This document shows positions 19,790-30,266 of a DNA stretch of 64,000 bases, one piece after another. The notes beneath the pieces are model-generated. The model was not told the DNA's origin and did no database searches. It saw nothing but the letters and a program-made list of their open reading frames with translations. The position numbers were made by a program, and so were the translations under genes. Positions within the stretch are counted from its first letter, which is position 1; each line of letters starts with the position of its first letter. This DNA comes from Streptomyces spiroverticillatus. GTDB lineage: Bacteria > Actinomycetota > Actinomycetes > Streptomycetales > Streptomycetaceae. The stretch spans positions 769,266 through 833,265 of the forward strand of contig BMUX01000001.1 in the NCBI GenBank assembly GCA_014650415.1. Direction: 5' to 3'.

Positions 19790-20436
19790 GCTCCCACCAC
19801 CTTGCTGGAGGCGGGCTCGTCCTCGCCGAAGGTGGAGGCGCCCTCCTGGACCCGCTCCCCCTTGCTGAGGGCGACCTGCTGGACCGTGCCGGGCGCGGCC
19901 TCGGTGACCAGCCCCCGGTAGTAGTCCTGCTCGTCCGTGCCCGGGAAGATCGAGTGCGGGGAGTCGACCATGCCCTCGGTCAGCCCGGCGAGGAGCTGCT
20001 CCTTGGTGTAGATGAGGTTCTCGCGGCTGCTGTCGGCCAGTTCGAACTCGTTGGTCATCGTGAGCGCCCGGGTGGGGCACGCCTCGATGCACAGCCCGCA
20101 CAGGATGCAGCGGGCGTAGTTGATCTGGTAGACGCGGCCGTACCGCTCACCCGGGGAGTAGCGCTCCTCCTCGGTGTTGTCCGCGCCCTCCACGTAGATC
20201 GCGTCGGCGGGGCAGGCCCAGGCGCACAGCTCGCAGCCGACGCACTTCTCCAGGCCGTCGGGGTGCCGGTTGAGCTGGTGACGGCCGTGGAAGCGCGGCG
20301 CCGTCACCTTCGGCGTCTCCGGGTACTGCTCGGTCAGCCGCTTCTTGAACATGGCCTTGAAGGTCACGCCGAAGCCGGCCACGGGGTTCTGCCAGGGGGT
20401 CCGGGGGTCTTCGCCCCGGGAAGCTGCATCAGACAC
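19786..20436 (-). CDS. nuoI: NADH-quinone oxidoreductase subunit I
   Basis: Ferredoxin-like subunit (216 residues) carrying clusters N6a and N6b that pass electrons to NuoB. Two 4Fe-4S motifs are intact: C65-VG-C68-EL-C71-AWA-C75-P and C110-IL-C113-GL-C116-IEA-C120-P. GTG at 20436 was chosen because AAAGGAGG precedes it at ideal spacing. It overlaps the nuoH stop by eight bases. A roughly 60-residue acidic C-terminal tail follows the second cluster. Confidence 0.97.
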   Translation of the reverse strand: MSDAASRGEDPRTPWQNPVAGFGVTFKAMFKKRLTEQYPETPKVTAPRFHGRHQLNRHPDGLEKCVGCELCAWACPADAIYVEGADNTEEERYSPGERYGRVYQINYARCILCGLCIEACPTRALTMTNEFELADSSRENLIYTKEQLLAGLTEGMVDSPHSIFPGTDEQDYYRGLVTEAAPGTVQQVALSKGERVQEGASTFGEDEPASSKVVGA

Positions 20437-21790
20437 CGTCAGCCTCCTTTCCGTCACTCTCAGTAGCAATGCCCTCAGTATTGCCGCCGCCACTGACAAC
20501 GAGCTCCCGCTCCTGCCGGGACCGCCTTCGCGGCACTGGCGGCAGTGTCTGTCCGGGCAGCGGAGGCACCGGGAATCCCCCGGCCATCGGGTCGAACGCC
20601 GCCTGGTCCTCGGGCTCTTCGTGCTTGGAGCGGCGGAACATCTCCCACACGTACGAGATCAGCAGTACGGCGAGCACGGCCCCGGCGACGTAGAAGACGA
20701 TCGACCGGAACTCGACGCCCTCGCGGGTCAGCGCCCGCATGGTCGCGACGAGCATCAGCCAGACCACCGAGAGCGGGATCAGGACCTTCCAGCCCAGCTT
20801 CATCAGCTGGTCGTAGCGCACGCGGGGCAGCGTGCCGCGCAGCCAGATGAAGAAGAACAGCAGCAACTGCACCTTGAGGACGAACCAGAGCATCGGCCAC
20901 CAGCCGTGGTTCGCGCCCTCCCAGAAGCTGCTGATCGGGTACGGGGCCCGCCAGCCGCCCAGGAAGAGGGTGACCGAGACCGCCGAGACGGTGACCATGT
21001 TGACGTACTCGGCCAGCATGAACAGCGCGAACTTGATCGAGCTGTACTCGGTGTTGAAGCCGCCGACGAGGTCGCCCTCGGACTCCGGCATGTCGAAGGG
21101 GGCGCGGTTGGTCTCGCCGACCATCGTCACGACGTAGATCAGGAAGGACACCGGCAGCACGACGATGAACCACTTGTCGTGCTGCTGCGCCACGATCTCG
21201 GACGTCGACATCGACCCGGAATAGAGGAACACCGAGGCGAAGGCCGCACCCATGGCGATCTCGTACGAGATCATCTGCGCGCAGGAGCGGAGACCGCCGA
21301 GCAGCGGGTACGTGGAGCCCGACGACCAGCCCGCCAGGACGATGCCGTAGATGCCGACGGAGGCGACCGCGAGGATGTAGAGCATCGCGATCGGCAGGTC
21401 GGTGAGCTGCATCGTCGTACGGGTGCCGAAGATCGAGACCTCGTTGCCGGGCGGCCCGAAGGGGATCACCGCGATCGCCATGAAGGCCGGGATGGCCGCG
21501 ACGATCGGGGCGAGGACGTAGACGACCTTGTCGGCGCGCTTGACGACGAGGTCTTCCTTCAGCATCAGCTTCACGCCGTCGGCGAGCGACTGGAGCATGC
21601 CCCAGGGGCCGTGCCGGTTGGGGCCGATGCGCAGCTGCATCCAGGCGACGACCTTGCGCTCCCACACGATGGAGAACAGCACGGTCACCATCAGGAACGC
21701 GAAGCAGAAGACGGCCTTGATCGCGACGAGCCACCAGGGGTCCGTGCCGAACATGGACAGGTCTTCGACCGCGAGTGTGTACGTCGTCAT
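20429..21790 (-). CDS. nuoH: NADH-quinone oxidoreductase subunit H
   Basis: Membrane subunit (453 residues, eight core helices) that forms the quinone-binding chamber with NuoB and NuoD. Signatures are [22 protein letters not shown] in the first cytoplasmic loop and [20 protein letters not shown] in the third. ATG at 21790 overlaps the nuoG stop by four bases. The C-terminus extends by about 80 hydrophilic residues (from [14 protein letters not shown]), typical for Streptomyces. The much longer open frame upstream is a nuoG shadow. Confidence 0.97.
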   Translation of the reverse strand: MTTYTLAVEDLSMFGTDPWWLVAIKAVFCFAFLMVTVLFSIVWERKVVAWMQLRIGPNRHGPWGMLQSLADGVKLMLKEDLVVKRADKVVYVLAPIVAAIPAFMAIAVIPFGPPGNEVSIFGTRTTMQLTDLPIAMLYILAVASVGIYGIVLAGWSSGSTYPLLGGLRSCAQMISYEIAMGAAFASVFLYSGSMSTSEIVAQQHDKWFIVVLPVSFLIYVVTMVGETNRAPFDMPESEGDLVGGFNTEYSSIKFALFMLAEYVNMVTVSAVSVTLFLGGWRAPYPISSFWEGANHGWWPMLWFVLKVQLLLFFFIWLRGTLPRVRYDQLMKLGWKVLIPLSVVWLMLVATMRALTREGVEFRSIVFYVAGAVLAVLLISYVWEMFRRSKHEEPEDQAAFDPMAGGFPVPPLPGQTLPPVPRRRSRQERELVVSGGGNTEGIATESDGKEADGV

Positions 21791-24297
21791 GCCGTCACCT
21801 CCGTCGGAACGGCCTCGGCGCTCCGAGCGGGCGCGAGGGTGACCAACTGGCCGGGGCGCGCCCCGGTGTCGGAGAGGACGCCGCCGCCCACCGAGTTCAT
21901 CGGCAGCCAGACGACCCGGTCGGGCATCGCGCTGACCTGGAGCGGCAGTTGTACGGTTCCGGCCGGGCCGGTGACGGCCAGCACGTCGCCGTGCTTGACC
22001 CCGGTCTCGGCGGCGGTGGCGGCCGACAGCCGGGCCACGGCGGCGTGCCGGGTGCCGGCCAGGGCCTCGTCGCCGTCCTGGAGCTTGCCCTGGTCGAGCA
22101 GCATCCGGTGACCTGCGAGGACGGCCTCTCCGGCACCCGCTCGGGGAAGCGGCCGGGAGGTCTCCAGCGGAACGGAGGCGTGCGGTCCGTCCCAGGCGCC
22201 GAGCCGGTCCAGCTCCCGCCGCACGGACTTCAGATCCGGCAGCGCGAAGTGCACGTCCATTTCGTCGGCCAGCATGTGCAGCACCCGCGAATCGCTCGGT
22301 GCCAGGCGGCGCGTCATCTGCTCCGGCTTCAGCGCGGCCTCGAACATCCGCGCCCTGCCTTCCCAGTTGAGGAAGGTGCCGGGCTTCTCGGCGACCGCGG
22401 CCACCGGGAAGACGACGTCGGCCTTGGCGGTGACCTCGCTGGGCCGCAGCTCCAGCGACACCAGGAAGCGCACCTCGTCGAGCGCGGTGCGCGCACGCGC
22501 GGGGTCGGGCAGGTCCGCCGGGTCGACGCCCGCGACGACCAGCGCGAGGAGTTCGCCGGTCGCGGCGGCCTCCACGATCTGGCCGGTGTCGCGCCCGTAC
22601 CGGTGCGGGAGTTCGGCCACACCCCACACGGAGGCGACCTCCTCGCGCGCCCGGGGGTCGATCGCGGGCCGCCCGCCGGGCAGCAGCGACGGAATCGCGC
22701 CCGCCTCGACGGCCCCGCGCTCTCCGGCCCGGCGCGGAATCCACACCAGCTCCGCGCCGGTCGCCGAAGCGGCCCGTACGGCAGCGGTCAGGGCACCCGG
22801 CACACCGGCCAGCCGCTCGCCGACCACGATCACCGCACCGGGCTCGCGCAGCGCGTCGGCCGCGCGCACCCCGTCGCCCTCCAGGCCCGCGTGCCCGGCC
22901 AGCGCGTCGAGCCATTCGGTCTCGGTGCCGGGGGCGGCGGGCAGCAGCGTGCCGCCCGCCTTCTCCAGACCCCGGGTGGCGTGCGAGGCGAGGGCGAAGG
23001 TGCGCTGGCCGTGCTTGCGGTGGGCCTTGCGCAGCCGCAGGAAGACGCCGGGCGCCTCCTCCTCGGACTCGAACCCGGCGAGCAGCACCGCCGGAGCCTT
23101 CTCCAGGGTGGTGTACGTCGTCCCCGTGCCGTCGAGGTCGCGGCCGCGTCCGGCGACGCGGGAGGCCAGGAAGTCGGCCTCCTCGCTGCTGTGGACGCGG
23201 GCGCGGAAGTCGACGTCGTTGGTGTCGAGGGCGATACGGGCGAACTTGCCGTACGCGTACGCGTCCTCCACCGTCAGCCGGCCACCGGCCAGCACACCGG
23301 CGCGACCGCGCGCGGCGGACAGCCCCTTCGCCGCAGCGGCCAGGGCCTCCGGCCAGCTCGCGGGCTCCAGTTCACCGGTCTCGGCATTCCGTACGAGAGG
23401 AGTCGTCAGCCGGTCCGGCCGCTGGGCGTAGCGGAAGCCGAAGCGGCCCTTGTCGCACAGCCACTCCTCGTTGACCTCCGGGTCCTCGGCGGCCATGCGC
23501 CGCATGACCTTGCCGCGCCGGTGGTCGGTGCGGGTGGCACAGCCACCGGCACAGTGCTCGCACACGGAAGGCGTCGACACCAGGTCGAAGGGCCGGGAGC
23601 GGAAGCGGTACGCGGCCGAGGTCAGCGCGCCCACCGGGCAGATCTGGATCGTGTTGCCGGAGAAGTACGACTCGAACGGGTCGCCCTCGCCGGTGCCGAC
23701 CTGCTGGAGCGCGCCGCGCTCGATCAGCTCGATCATCGGGTCGCCCGCCACCTGGTTCGAGAACCGGGTGCAGCGTGCACAGAGCACGCAGCGCTCGCGG
23801 TCCAGGAGCACCTGGGTGGAGATCGGGACGGGCTTCTCGTAAGTCCGCTTCTTGCCCTCGAAGCGGGAGTCCGGGTCGCCGTGCGACATGGCCTGGTTCT
23901 GGAGGGGGCACTCGCCGCCCTTGTCGCAGACCGGGCAGTCCAACGGGTGGTTGATCAGCAGCAGTTCCATCACGCCGCGCTGCGCCTTGTCGGCGACCGG
24001 CGAGGTGATCTGCGACTTGACGACCATGCCGTCGGTGCAGGTGATGGTGCAGGAGGCCATCGGCTTGCGCTGGCCCTCGACCTCGACGATGCACTGGCGG
24101 CAGGCGCCGGCCGGGTCGAGGAGGGGGTGGTCGCAGAACCGGGGGATCTCGATGCCGAGGAGTTCGGCGGCGCGGATGACCAGGGTGCCCTTGGGGACGC
24201 TGATCTCGATGCCGTCGATGGTCAGGGAGACGAGATCCTCCCGGGGGACCGCCGCCTCGCCGCCCCCGGAGGGCGCGCTGTTTGTCGTGACGGTCAT
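21787..24297 (-). CDS. nuoG: NADH-quinone oxidoreductase subunit G
   Basis: Largest peripheral-arm subunit, 836 residues. The N-terminal 2Fe-2S ligands are C55, C66, C69 and C83. The His-ligated cluster motif has H117, C121, C124 and C130; a 4Fe-4S motif follows with C170, C173, C176 and C220. A CxxCxxxC set (C246, C249, C253) with C280 shows that the off-path N7-type site is retained, followed by a molybdopterin-oxidoreductase-like domain with no visible cofactor role. ATG at 24297 overlaps the nuoF stop (ATGA); ten extra in-frame codons upstream were ignored. Confidence 0.96.
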   Translation of the reverse strand: MTVTTNSAPSGGGEAAVPREDLVSLTIDGIEISVPKGTLVIRAAELLGIEIPRFCDHPLLDPAGACRQCIVEVEGQRKPMASCTITCTDGMVVKSQITSPVADKAQRGVMELLLINHPLDCPVCDKGGECPLQNQAMSHGDPDSRFEGKKRTYEKPVPISTQVLLDRERCVLCARCTRFSNQVAGDPMIELIERGALQQVGTGEGDPFESYFSGNTIQICPVGALTSAAYRFRSRPFDLVSTPSVCEHCAGGCATRTDHRRGKVMRRMAAEDPEVNEEWLCDKGRFGFRYAQRPDRLTTPLVRNAETGELEPASWPEALAAAAKGLSAARGRAGVLAGGRLTVEDAYAYGKFARIALDTNDVDFRARVHSSEEADFLASRVAGRGRDLDGTGTTYTTLEKAPAVLLAGFESEEEAPGVFLRLRKAHRKHGQRTFALASHATRGLEKAGGTLLPAAPGTETEWLDALAGHAGLEGDGVRAADALREPGAVIVVGERLAGVPGALTAAVRAASATGAELVWIPRRAGERGAVEAGAIPSLLPGGRPAIDPRAREEVASVWGVAELPHRYGRDTGQIVEAAATGELLALVVAGVDPADLPDPARARTALDEVRFLVSLELRPSEVTAKADVVFPVAAVAEKPGTFLNWEGRARMFEAALKPEQMTRRLAPSDSRVLHMLADEMDVHFALPDLKSVRRELDRLGAWDGPHASVPLETSRPLPRAGAGEAVLAGHRMLLDQGKLQDGDEALAGTRHAAVARLSAATAAETGVKHGDVLAVTGPAGTVQLPLQVSAMPDRVVWLPMNSVGGGVLSDTGARPGQLVTLAPARSAEAVPTEVTA

Positions 24298-25658
24298 GCG
24301 TTCACCTCCAGGTGCTTGTCGGCCCACAGGGTCGACTTGGCGGGGTCGAAGGGGCAGCCCTTGCCGGTGATGTGCTGCTCGTACTCCTCGCGGAAGTACT
24401 GGAGCGAGGAGAAGATCGGCGAGGCCGCACCGTCTCCGAGCGCGCAGAAGGACTTGCCGTTGATGTTGTCGGCGATGTCGTTGAGCTTGTCGAGGTCCGA
24501 CATCTGGCCCTTGCCGGCCTCGATGTCACGCAGCAACTGCACCAGCCAGTACGTGCCTTCGCGGCAGGGCGTGCACTTGCCGCAGGACTCGTGGGCGTAG
24601 AACTCGGTCCAGCGGGTGACGGCGCGCACCACGCAGGTCGTCTCGTCGAAGCACTGGAGCGCCTTGGTACCGAGCATGGAACCGGCGGCGCCGACACCCT
24701 CGTAGTCAAGCGGTACGTCGAGGTGCTCGTCCGTGAACATCGGGGTGGAGGAGCCGCCCGGCGTCCAGAACTTCAGCCGGTGCCCGGCGCGCATTCCGCC
24801 GCTCATGTCGAGCAGTTGGCGCAGCGTGATACCCAAGGGGGCTTCGAACTGGCCGGGATTGGCGACGTGCCCGCTCAGGGAGTACAGCGTGAAGCCCGGA
24901 GACTTCTCACTCCCCATCGAACGGAACCAATCCTTGCCCTTGTTGAGGATTGCGGGAACGGATGCGATCGACTCGACGTTGTTAACAACAGTGGGACAGG
25001 CATAGAGCCCGGCGACCGCAGGGAAAGGAGGACGCAGCCGGGGCTGGCCGCGACGGCCTTCGAGCGAGTCGAGCAGCGCGGTCTCTTCTCCGCAGATGTA
25101 CGCACCCGCCCCCGCGTGCACGGTGAGTTCGAGATCGAGTCCGCTGCCGAGGATGTTCTCGCCGAGGTATCCGGCCTCGTACGCCTCCCGCACGGCCTCG
25201 TGCAGCCTGCGCAGCACGGGGACGGTCTCTCCGCGCAGATAAATGAAGGCGTGATTCGAACGGATCGCGTAACACGCAATGACAATGCCCTCGACGAGGC
25301 TGTGCGGGTTCGCGAAGAGGAGCGGGATGTCCTTGCAGGTCCCCGGCTCCGATTCGTCGGCGTTGACAACGAGATAGTGCGGCTTGCCATCTCCTTGCGG
25401 AATGAACTGCCACTTCATTCCGGTGGGGAATCCGGCTCCGCCCCGCCCGCGCAGTCCGGATTCCTTCACGTACGCGATGAGGTCGTCCGGGGTCATCGCG
25501 AGGGCCTTGCGCAGACCCTCGTACCCCTCGTGCCTGCGGTAGGTCTCCAGGGTCCAGGACTTGGGGTCGTCCCAGAAGGCGGAGAGGACGGGTGAGAGCA
25601 GCTTCTCCGGGCTGTCCCCGTTGCCGTTGCTGTTGATCTCGGCTGCCAAGGTCATCAC
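24294..25658 (-). CDS. nuoF: NADH-quinone oxidoreductase subunit F
   Basis: NADH- and FMN-binding subunit, 454 residues, where NADH is oxidised. The nucleotide site [16 protein letters not shown] is at residues 69-83, the FMN region at [12 protein letters not shown] (about 99-110), and the N3 cluster motif C359-GK-C362-TP-C365 with a later cysteine in SFCALGD. The first codons read GTG ATG: the GTG at 25658 gives a four-base overlap with the nuoE stop and the ATG at 25655 a one-base overlap. Either may be used; the GTGA overlap matches the pattern in this operon. Confidence 0.96.
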   Translation of the reverse strand: MMTLAAEINSNGNGDSPEKLLSPVLSAFWDDPKSWTLETYRRHEGYEGLRKALAMTPDDLIAYVKESGLRGRGGAGFPTGMKWQFIPQGDGKPHYLVVNADESEPGTCKDIPLLFANPHSLVEGIVIACYAIRSNHAFIYLRGETVPVLRRLHEAVREAYEAGYLGENILGSGLDLELTVHAGAGAYICGEETALLDSLEGRRGQPRLRPPFPAVAGLYACPTVVNNVESIASVPAILNKGKDWFRSMGSEKSPGFTLYSLSGHVANPGQFEAPLGITLRQLLDMSGGMRAGHRLKFWTPGGSSTPMFTDEHLDVPLDYEGVGAAGSMLGTKALQCFDETTCVVRAVTRWTEFYAHESCGKCTPCREGTYWLVQLLRDIEAGKGQMSDLDKLNDIADNINGKSFCALGDGAASPIFSSLQYFREEYEQHITGKGCPFDPAKSTLWADKHLEVNA

Positions 25659-26506
25659 TCCCCCTCCTCGGACGAGGGTCCTGCCGGGTGCTGCTCGGGT
25701 GCCGCGGCCGGGTCGGAGGCCGAGGTGGGCTGGGGTGCGTCGTGCGAGCTGAGGTGACCGGAACCGCCCTGCGGCGCCTCCTGCTTGGCTTCACCGCGCG
25801 GCGATACGACGCGGGGCTGGCCCAGCGACTCGCCCTTGGCGAGCCTGAGCCCCAGCAGCGAGGCGTGCCCGGCGCCGCCGGAGGCCTCGACCGCGCCGGG
25901 GCGCTCGTCGGGGAAGCCGGCGAGGATGCGGGCGGTCTCCTTGTACGAGCACAGGGGGGCGCCCCGGGTGGGCTCGACGGGGCGGCCGGAGCGCAGGTCG
26001 TCGACGAGCTTCTTCGCCGACTCCGGGGTCTGGTTGTCGAAGAACTCCCAGTTGACCATCACCACGGGGGCGTAGTCGCAGGCGGCGTTGCACTCGATGT
26101 GTTCGAGGGTGACCTTGCCGTCGCCGGTGGTCTCGTTGTTGCCGACCCCGAGGTAGCTCTTCAGCTCGTCGAAGATGGCGTCGCCGCCCATGACCGCGCA
26201 CAGGGTGTTGGTGCAGACGCCGACCTGGTAGTCGCCGGACGGCTTGCGCCGGTACATGGTGTAGAAGGTGGCGACGGCGGTGACCTCGGCGGTGGTCAGG
26301 CCCAGCACCTCCGCGCAGAACTGCATCCCCGTACGGGAGACGTAGCCTTCCTCGGACTGCACGAGGTGCAGCAGCGGCAGCAGCGCGGAGCGGCTGTCGG
26401 GGTAGCGGCCGATCACCTCCTTCGCGTCCGCTTCCAGGCGGGCCCGGACCTCGTCCGGGTAGGCGGGGGCGGGCAGTTGGGGCATGCCCAGTGACACATC
26501 GGTCAT
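25655..26506 (-). CDS. nuoE: NADH-quinone oxidoreductase subunit E
   Basis: Thioredoxin-fold 2Fe-2S subunit (cluster N1a), 283 residues. Ligands C98, C103, C139 and C143 are in GVCTNTLC and ECNAAC. The core ends near residue 220 and is followed by a low-complexity tail rich in Ser, Pro, Gln and Glu (about 60 residues), longer than in enterobacterial NuoE. ATG at 26506 overlaps the nuoD stop by four bases; the open frame upstream is a shadow of nuoD. Confidence 0.95.
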   Translation of the reverse strand: MTDVSLGMPQLPAPAYPDEVRARLEADAKEVIGRYPDSRSALLPLLHLVQSEEGYVSRTGMQFCAEVLGLTTAEVTAVATFYTMYRRKPSGDYQVGVCTNTLCAVMGGDAIFDELKSYLGVGNNETTGDGKVTLEHIECNAACDYAPVVMVNWEFFDNQTPESAKKLVDDLRSGRPVEPTRGAPLCSYKETARILAGFPDERPGAVEASGGAGHASLLGLRLAKGESLGQPRVVSPRGEAKQEAPQGGSGHLSSHDAPQPTSASDPAAAPEQHPAGPSSEEGE

Positions 26507-27834
26507 CGGTCGACGCCTCCCATCACGGGGTCGATGGACGCGACGGCGACGATGACGTCGGCGACCTGGCCGCCCTCGCACATCGCCGCCATGGCCTGGA
26601 GGTTGGTGAAGGACGGGTCGCGGAAGTGGACCCGGTAGGGGCGGGTGCCGCCGTCGGAGACGACGTGCACGCCGAGTTCGCCCTTGGGGGACTCGACGGC
26701 CGCGTACGCCTGGCCGGCCGGGACCCTGAAGCCCTCGGTGACCAGCTTGAAGTGGTGGATCAGGGCCTCCATGGAGGTGCCCATGATCTTCTTGATGTGG
26801 TCGAGGGAGTTGCCGAGGCCGTCCGCGCCGATGGCGAGCTGGGCGGGCCAGGCGATCTTCTTGTCCGCGACCATGACGTCACCGGGCTTCTTGAGGCGCT
26901 CCAGGCACTGCTCGACGATGTCGAGGGACTGGCGCATCTCTTCGAGCCGGATCAGGAAGCGCCCGTAGGAGTCGCAGGTGTCGGCGACGGGGACCTCGAA
27001 GTCGTAGGTCTCGTAACCGCAGTACGGGTCGGTCTTGCGCAGGTCGTGCGGGAGACCGGCGGAGCGGAGCACCGGGCCGGTGGCCCCCAGCGCCATGCAG
27101 CCGGTGAGGTCGAGGTAGCCGACGTCCTGCATGCGGGCCTTGAAGATGGGGTTGCCGGTGGCGAGCTTGTCGTACTCCGGCAGGTTCTTGCGCATGGTCT
27201 TCAGCAGCTCGTGCAGCTTGTCCATGGCGCCCGGCGGGAGGTCCTGGGCGAGGCCGCCGGGGCGGACGAACGCGTGGTTCATGCGCAGACCGGTGATCAG
27301 CTCGAAGGCGTCCAGGATGAGTTCGCGGTCCCGGAAGCCGTAGATCATGATCGTGGTCGCGCCGAGCTCCATGCCGCCGGTGGCGATGCACACCAGGTGC
27401 GAGGAGAGCCGGTTCAGCTCCATCAGCAGGACGCGGATGATGCTGGCCCGGTCCGGGATCTGGTCGGTGATGCCGAGGAGCTTCTCGACGCCCAGGCAGT
27501 ACGCCGTCTCGTTGAAGAACGGCGTCAGGTAGTCCATGCGCGTGACGAAGGTGGTGCCCTGCGTCCAGTTCCGGAATTCGAGGTTCTTCTCGATGCCGGT
27601 GTGGAGGTAGCCGATGCCGCAGCGGGCCTCGGTGACGGTCTCGCCGTCGATCTCCAGGATCAGGCGGAGCACGCCGTGCGTGGACGGGTGCTGGGGGCCC
27701 ATGTTGACGATGATGCGTTCGTCGTCGGACTTGACCGCGGACTGGACGACCTCGTCCCAGTCGCCGCCGGTGACCGTGTAGACGGTGCCCTCGGTGGTTT
27801 CGCGGGCGGATGCGGAAGAGGGGGGAGTTGTCAC
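26503..27834 (-). CDS. nuoD: NADH-quinone oxidoreductase subunit D
   Basis: 49-kDa-type subunit, 443 residues, lining the quinone tunnel next to NuoB. Conserved segments: [15 protein letters not shown] (with the histidine that contacts quinone), [15 protein letters not shown], and the C-terminal DPVMGGVDR that ends all NuoD proteins. nuoC and nuoD are separate genes here, unlike the enterobacterial fusion. GTG at 27834 overlaps the nuoC stop by four bases (GTGA); a ~30-residue lead precedes the core. Confidence 0.97.
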   Translation of the reverse strand: MTTPPSSASARETTEGTVYTVTGGDWDEVVQSAVKSDDERIIVNMGPQHPSTHGVLRLILEIDGETVTEARCGIGYLHTGIEKNLEFRNWTQGTTFVTRMDYLTPFFNETAYCLGVEKLLGITDQIPDRASIIRVLLMELNRLSSHLVCIATGGMELGATTIMIYGFRDRELILDAFELITGLRMNHAFVRPGGLAQDLPPGAMDKLHELLKTMRKNLPEYDKLATGNPIFKARMQDVGYLDLTGCMALGATGPVLRSAGLPHDLRKTDPYCGYETYDFEVPVADTCDSYGRFLIRLEEMRQSLDIVEQCLERLKKPGDVMVADKKIAWPAQLAIGADGLGNSLDHIKKIMGTSMEALIHHFKLVTEGFRVPAGQAYAAVESPKGELGVHVVSDGGTRPYRVHFRDPSFTNLQAMAAMCEGGQVADVIVAVASIDPVMGGVDR

Positions 27835-28547
27835 GAGTACGACCTCCGCTGGTCCGGAGCCGGGATCTGGGCGCCCTTGTACTCGACGGCGATGCCGCCG
27901 AGGGGGTAGTCCTTGCGCTGCGGGAAGCCCTGCCAGTCGTCCGGCATCATGATCCGGGTCAGGGCGGGGTGGCCGTCGAAGATCAGGCCGAAGAAGTCGT
28001 ACGCCTCGCGCTCGTGCCAGTCGTTGGTCGGGTAGACCGAGACCAGCGAGGGGACGTGCGGGTCGGCGTCGGGGGCGCTGACTTCGAGCCGGATGAGCCG
28101 GCCGTGGGTGAGCGAGCGCAGGTGGTACACCGCGTGCAGCTCGCGGCCCTTGTCTTCGAGGTAGTGCACGCCGCTGACACCCGTGCACAGCTCGAAGCGG
28201 AGGGCCGGGTCGTCGCGGAGGGTGCGGGCCACCTGGAGCAGGTGCTCGCGGGCGATGTGGAAGGTGAGTTCGCCGCGATCGACGACCGTCTTCTCGATGG
28301 CGTTCGAAGGCAGCAGGTCCTGCTCCTCCAGCGCGCCCTCCAGCTCGTCGGCGACCTCGTCGAACCAGCCGCCGTAGGGGCGGGACGATTCGCCGGGGAA
28401 GGTGACGGTCCGTACGAGACCGCCGTACCCGGTCGTGTCACCGCCGTTGTTGGCGCCGAACATGCCCTTGCGGGTGCGGAGCACCTCGCCGCCCGCGTCG
28501 CGCGGGGCGGGCACGCCGTTCGTCGCGCTCTCGTCTCGCTCGCTCAC
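27831..28547 (-). CDS. nuoC: NADH-quinone oxidoreductase subunit C
   Basis: 30-kDa-type connecting subunit of complex I, 238 residues. The family signature [31 protein letters not shown] is present near residues 175-205. A glycine-rich N-terminal extension (about 60 residues) precedes the fold, usual in actinobacteria. GTG at 28547 overlaps the nuoB stop by four bases. Confidence 0.95.
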   Translation of the reverse strand: MSERDESATNGVPAPRDAGGEVLRTRKGMFGANNGGDTTGYGGLVRTVTFPGESSRPYGGWFDEVADELEGALEEQDLLPSNAIEKTVVDRGELTFHIAREHLLQVARTLRDDPALRFELCTGVSGVHYLEDKGRELHAVYHLRSLTHGRLIRLEVSAPDADPHVPSLVSVYPTNDWHEREAYDFFGLIFDGHPALTRIMMPDDWQGFPQRKDYPLGGIAVEYKGAQIPAPDQRRSYS

Positions 28548-29098
28548 CGCAGCAGCCCCTTCATCTCGATCGTGGGGAGCGCCTTGAGGGCCGCCTCCTC
28601 CGCCTCGCGGGCCGCTTCCTCCGCGTTCACGCCGAGCTTGGAGGACTGGATCTTCTGGTGGAGCTTGAGGATCGCGTCCATCAGCATCTCGGGGCGCGGC
28701 GGGCAGCCGGGGAGGTAGATGTCGACCGGCACGATGTGGTCGACGCCCTGCACGATGGCGTAGTTGTTGAACATGCCGCCCGACGAGGCGCAGACGCCCA
28801 TGGAGATGACCCACTTGGGGTTCGGCATCTGGTCGTAGACCTGTCGCAGGACGGGCGCCATCTTCTGGCTGACCCGCCCGGCCACGATCATCAGGTCGGC
28901 CTGGCGCGGTGAGCCGCGGAAGACCTCCATGCCGAAGCGGGCCAGGTCGTACCTGCCCGCGCCCGTCGTCATCATCTCGATGGCGCAGCAGGCGAGGCCG
29001 AAGGTGGCGGGGAAGACGGAGGACTTCCGCACCCAGCCAGCGGCCTGTTCGACGGTGGTGAGCAGGAATCCGCTCGGCAGTTTCTCTTCGAGTCCCAT
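28544..29098 (-). CDS. nuoB: NADH-quinone oxidoreductase subunit B
   Basis: PSST-type subunit, 184 residues, carrying cluster N2, the last electron carrier before menaquinone. Ligands are the tandem C37-C38 in LACCAIEM, C103 in GVCASSGG and C132 in [11 protein letters not shown] at 29098 follows the nuoA stop by 18 bases. The C-terminal helix is Glu/Ala-rich. Confidence 0.97.
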   Translation of the reverse strand: MGLEEKLPSGFLLTTVEQAAGWVRKSSVFPATFGLACCAIEMMTTGAGRYDLARFGMEVFRGSPRQADLMIVAGRVSQKMAPVLRQVYDQMPNPKWVISMGVCASSGGMFNNYAIVQGVDHIVPVDIYLPGCPPRPEMLMDAILKLHQKIQSSKLGVNAEEAAREAEEAALKALPTIEMKGLLR

Positions 29099-29116
29099 GG
29101 GTGATCCCTCAGCCCC

Positions 29117-29476
29117 TCAGTCCCATTCCAGGCCGCCGCGACGCCATACGTACGCGTACGCGACAAAAACGGTGAGCACGAAGAGGAGCATCTCGACGAG
29201 CCCGAAAATCCCCAGGGCGTCGAAGGAGACCGCCCAGGGGTAGAGGAAGACGATCTCGATGTCGAAGACGATGAACAGCATCGCCGTCAGGTAGTACTTG
29301 ATGGGGAAGCGCCCGCCGCCGGCGGGCGTCGGTGTGGGCTCGATGCCGCACTCGTACGCTTCCTGCTTCGCCCGGTTGTAGCGCTTGGGGCCGATAAGCG
29401 TGGCCATGACCACGGAGAAGATCGCAAACCCTGCCCCGAGGGCGCCGAGCACAAGGATGGGCGCGTAAGCATTCAC
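29117..29476 (-). CDS. nuoA: NADH-quinone oxidoreductase subunit A
   Basis: First gene of the operon; 119-residue membrane subunit with three helices. Signatures are QEAYECGIEP, with the loop cysteine that becomes exposed in the deactive state of related enzymes, and FDIEIVFLYPWAV in helix 2. GTG at 29476 is preceded by GGAGCGAGGAGG. The transcript probably starts near 29624, giving a leader of about 150 bases that includes the Rex-like site. Confidence 0.97.
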   Translation of the reverse strand: MNAYAPILVLGALGAGFAIFSVVMATLIGPKRYNRAKQEAYECGIEPTPTPAGGGRFPIKYYLTAMLFIVFDIEIVFLYPWAVSFDALGIFGLVEMLLFVLTVFVAYAYVWRRGGLEWD

Positions 29477-29598
29477 CCTCCTCGCTCCTTCCAGTCGTCC
29501 TTGACCGTTGGACCGCGCCGGGCTCGTGCCTGCCCCGGAGCGGGGGGCCGGTGCGCCTCGCCGTTCTCCGCGGAAGAACCGTATGAAGATCGCGGATA

Positions 29599-29614
29599 TG
29601 TGAGGCAGTTCACA
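29599..29614. promoter_or_regulatory. Rex operator-like site upstream of nuoA
   Basis: TGTGAGGCAGTTCACA, a near match to the streptomycete Rex operator TGTGAACNNNTTCACA, with both outer half-sites intact. Rex is an NADH/NAD+-sensing repressor known to control respiratory genes in Streptomyces. The site is 123 bases upstream of the nuoA start and just downstream of the putative promoter, a position suited to repression when NADH is low. Confidence 0.75.
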
Positions 29615-29630
29615 AGCCTGACTGCCCCGC

Positions 29631-29636
29631 ATCCTA
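29631..29636 (-). promoter_or_regulatory. putative -10 element of nuo promoter
   Basis: On the minus strand reads TAGGAT, fitting the streptomycete -10 consensus TAGRRT. Predicted start near 29624. No good -35 hexamer is visible, which would suit dependence on an activator. Confidence 0.4.
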
Positions 29637-29649
29637 TGCCTGCCGGTCT

Positions 29650-29663
29650 GTGATCTGCGACAC
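29650..29663. promoter_or_regulatory. Crp-like site, nuo-proximal
   Basis: GTGATCTGCGACAC fits the streptomycete Crp motif GTG(N)6GNCAC exactly. A related sequence, GTGATCTCCACCAC at 29683-29696, lacks the G but keeps both half-sites and is spaced 33 bases away, about three helical turns. Confidence 0.45.
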
Positions 29664-30013
29664 GGGGTACGACAACGACTTTGTGATCTCCACCACCTGA
29701 CGAAGGATCATGAAGCCGGATGAGCGGTGATCTACGTACCGGAAGCGCGCAAGTGATCACCTGACGTGACATTCGGTGGCGTTGTCGCTGGTGGAAGGCG
29801 TGTCGCTCTATCAAGAGGTGGTCGCTGCAAGCAAATTGGAACTGGACGCTCGCGCGTGATAAGGCCCCGAGGTGCGCCCGTCCGCGGCCATCGGCCACTC
29901 GAACTCACCCGCGCGAGGGGGTCCGCGGAGGCGGGTGGACACGTGCACGCGTTCACGAACGCGCGAGCCGGCGGGCGACTCCGTCGGCCAACTCCCCGTT
30001 GCCCGCCCGCGGT

Positions 30014-30027
30014 GTGACCTGCGTCAC
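30014..30027. promoter_or_regulatory. Crp-like site upstream of NlpC/P60 gene
   Basis: GTGACCTGCGTCAC fits GTG(N)6GNCAC exactly and extends to a TGTGA(N)6TCACG near-palindrome. It is 240 bases upstream of the wall-hydrolase start codon. Crp in Streptomyces is linked to germination and wall-lytic genes, making this gene a plausible target. Confidence 0.55.
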
Positions 30028-30266
30028 GCTCAACAATGCGTCGGGAAAGCGGGCTTGGCCATGCGTGTGAACGGATGGTAGGCGTCGGGGCAATTCGGAC
30101 GTATCGCGGAAAACCCATGATCACAGCGTTGATCATCGATGCCCGTTTTGCCCGTTACGGCGTCAATAAGGCGGCGCGGAGGCCGAATTCGAGCCGCATT
30201 TCGGCAACTGTGGCGGACACCACGTTTCTTGATGCCGAGTCGTTACCTCTGATAGCGGTTGTTCTC

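Larger units (their letters stand above)
29477..30266. other. 790-bp divergent regulatory region, nuoA / NlpC-P60 gene
   Basis: No supported gene. The nuo-proximal part holds a -10-like hexamer, a Rex-like site and two Crp-like sites; the other half holds another Crp-like site and a weaker Rex-like match (29942-29957, three mismatches to TGTGAACGCGTTCACA). The 240 bases just before the NlpC/P60 start are less GC-rich than the genes. I looked for a ydaO (cyclic di-AMP) riboswitch because such elements precede some streptomycete wall hydrolase genes, and did not recognise its conserved blocks. Confidence 0.6.

Noticed and set aside
29942..29957. Second Rex-like palindrome (CGTGCACGCGTTCACG)
   Set aside because: Three mismatches, including both outer bases, and far from either start; kept only as a weak note in the region entry.
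29760..30266. ydaO (cyclic di-AMP) riboswitch before the NlpC/P60 gene
   Set aside because: I looked because such elements precede wall hydrolase genes, but did not find the conserved blocks; a covariance-model search would settle it.
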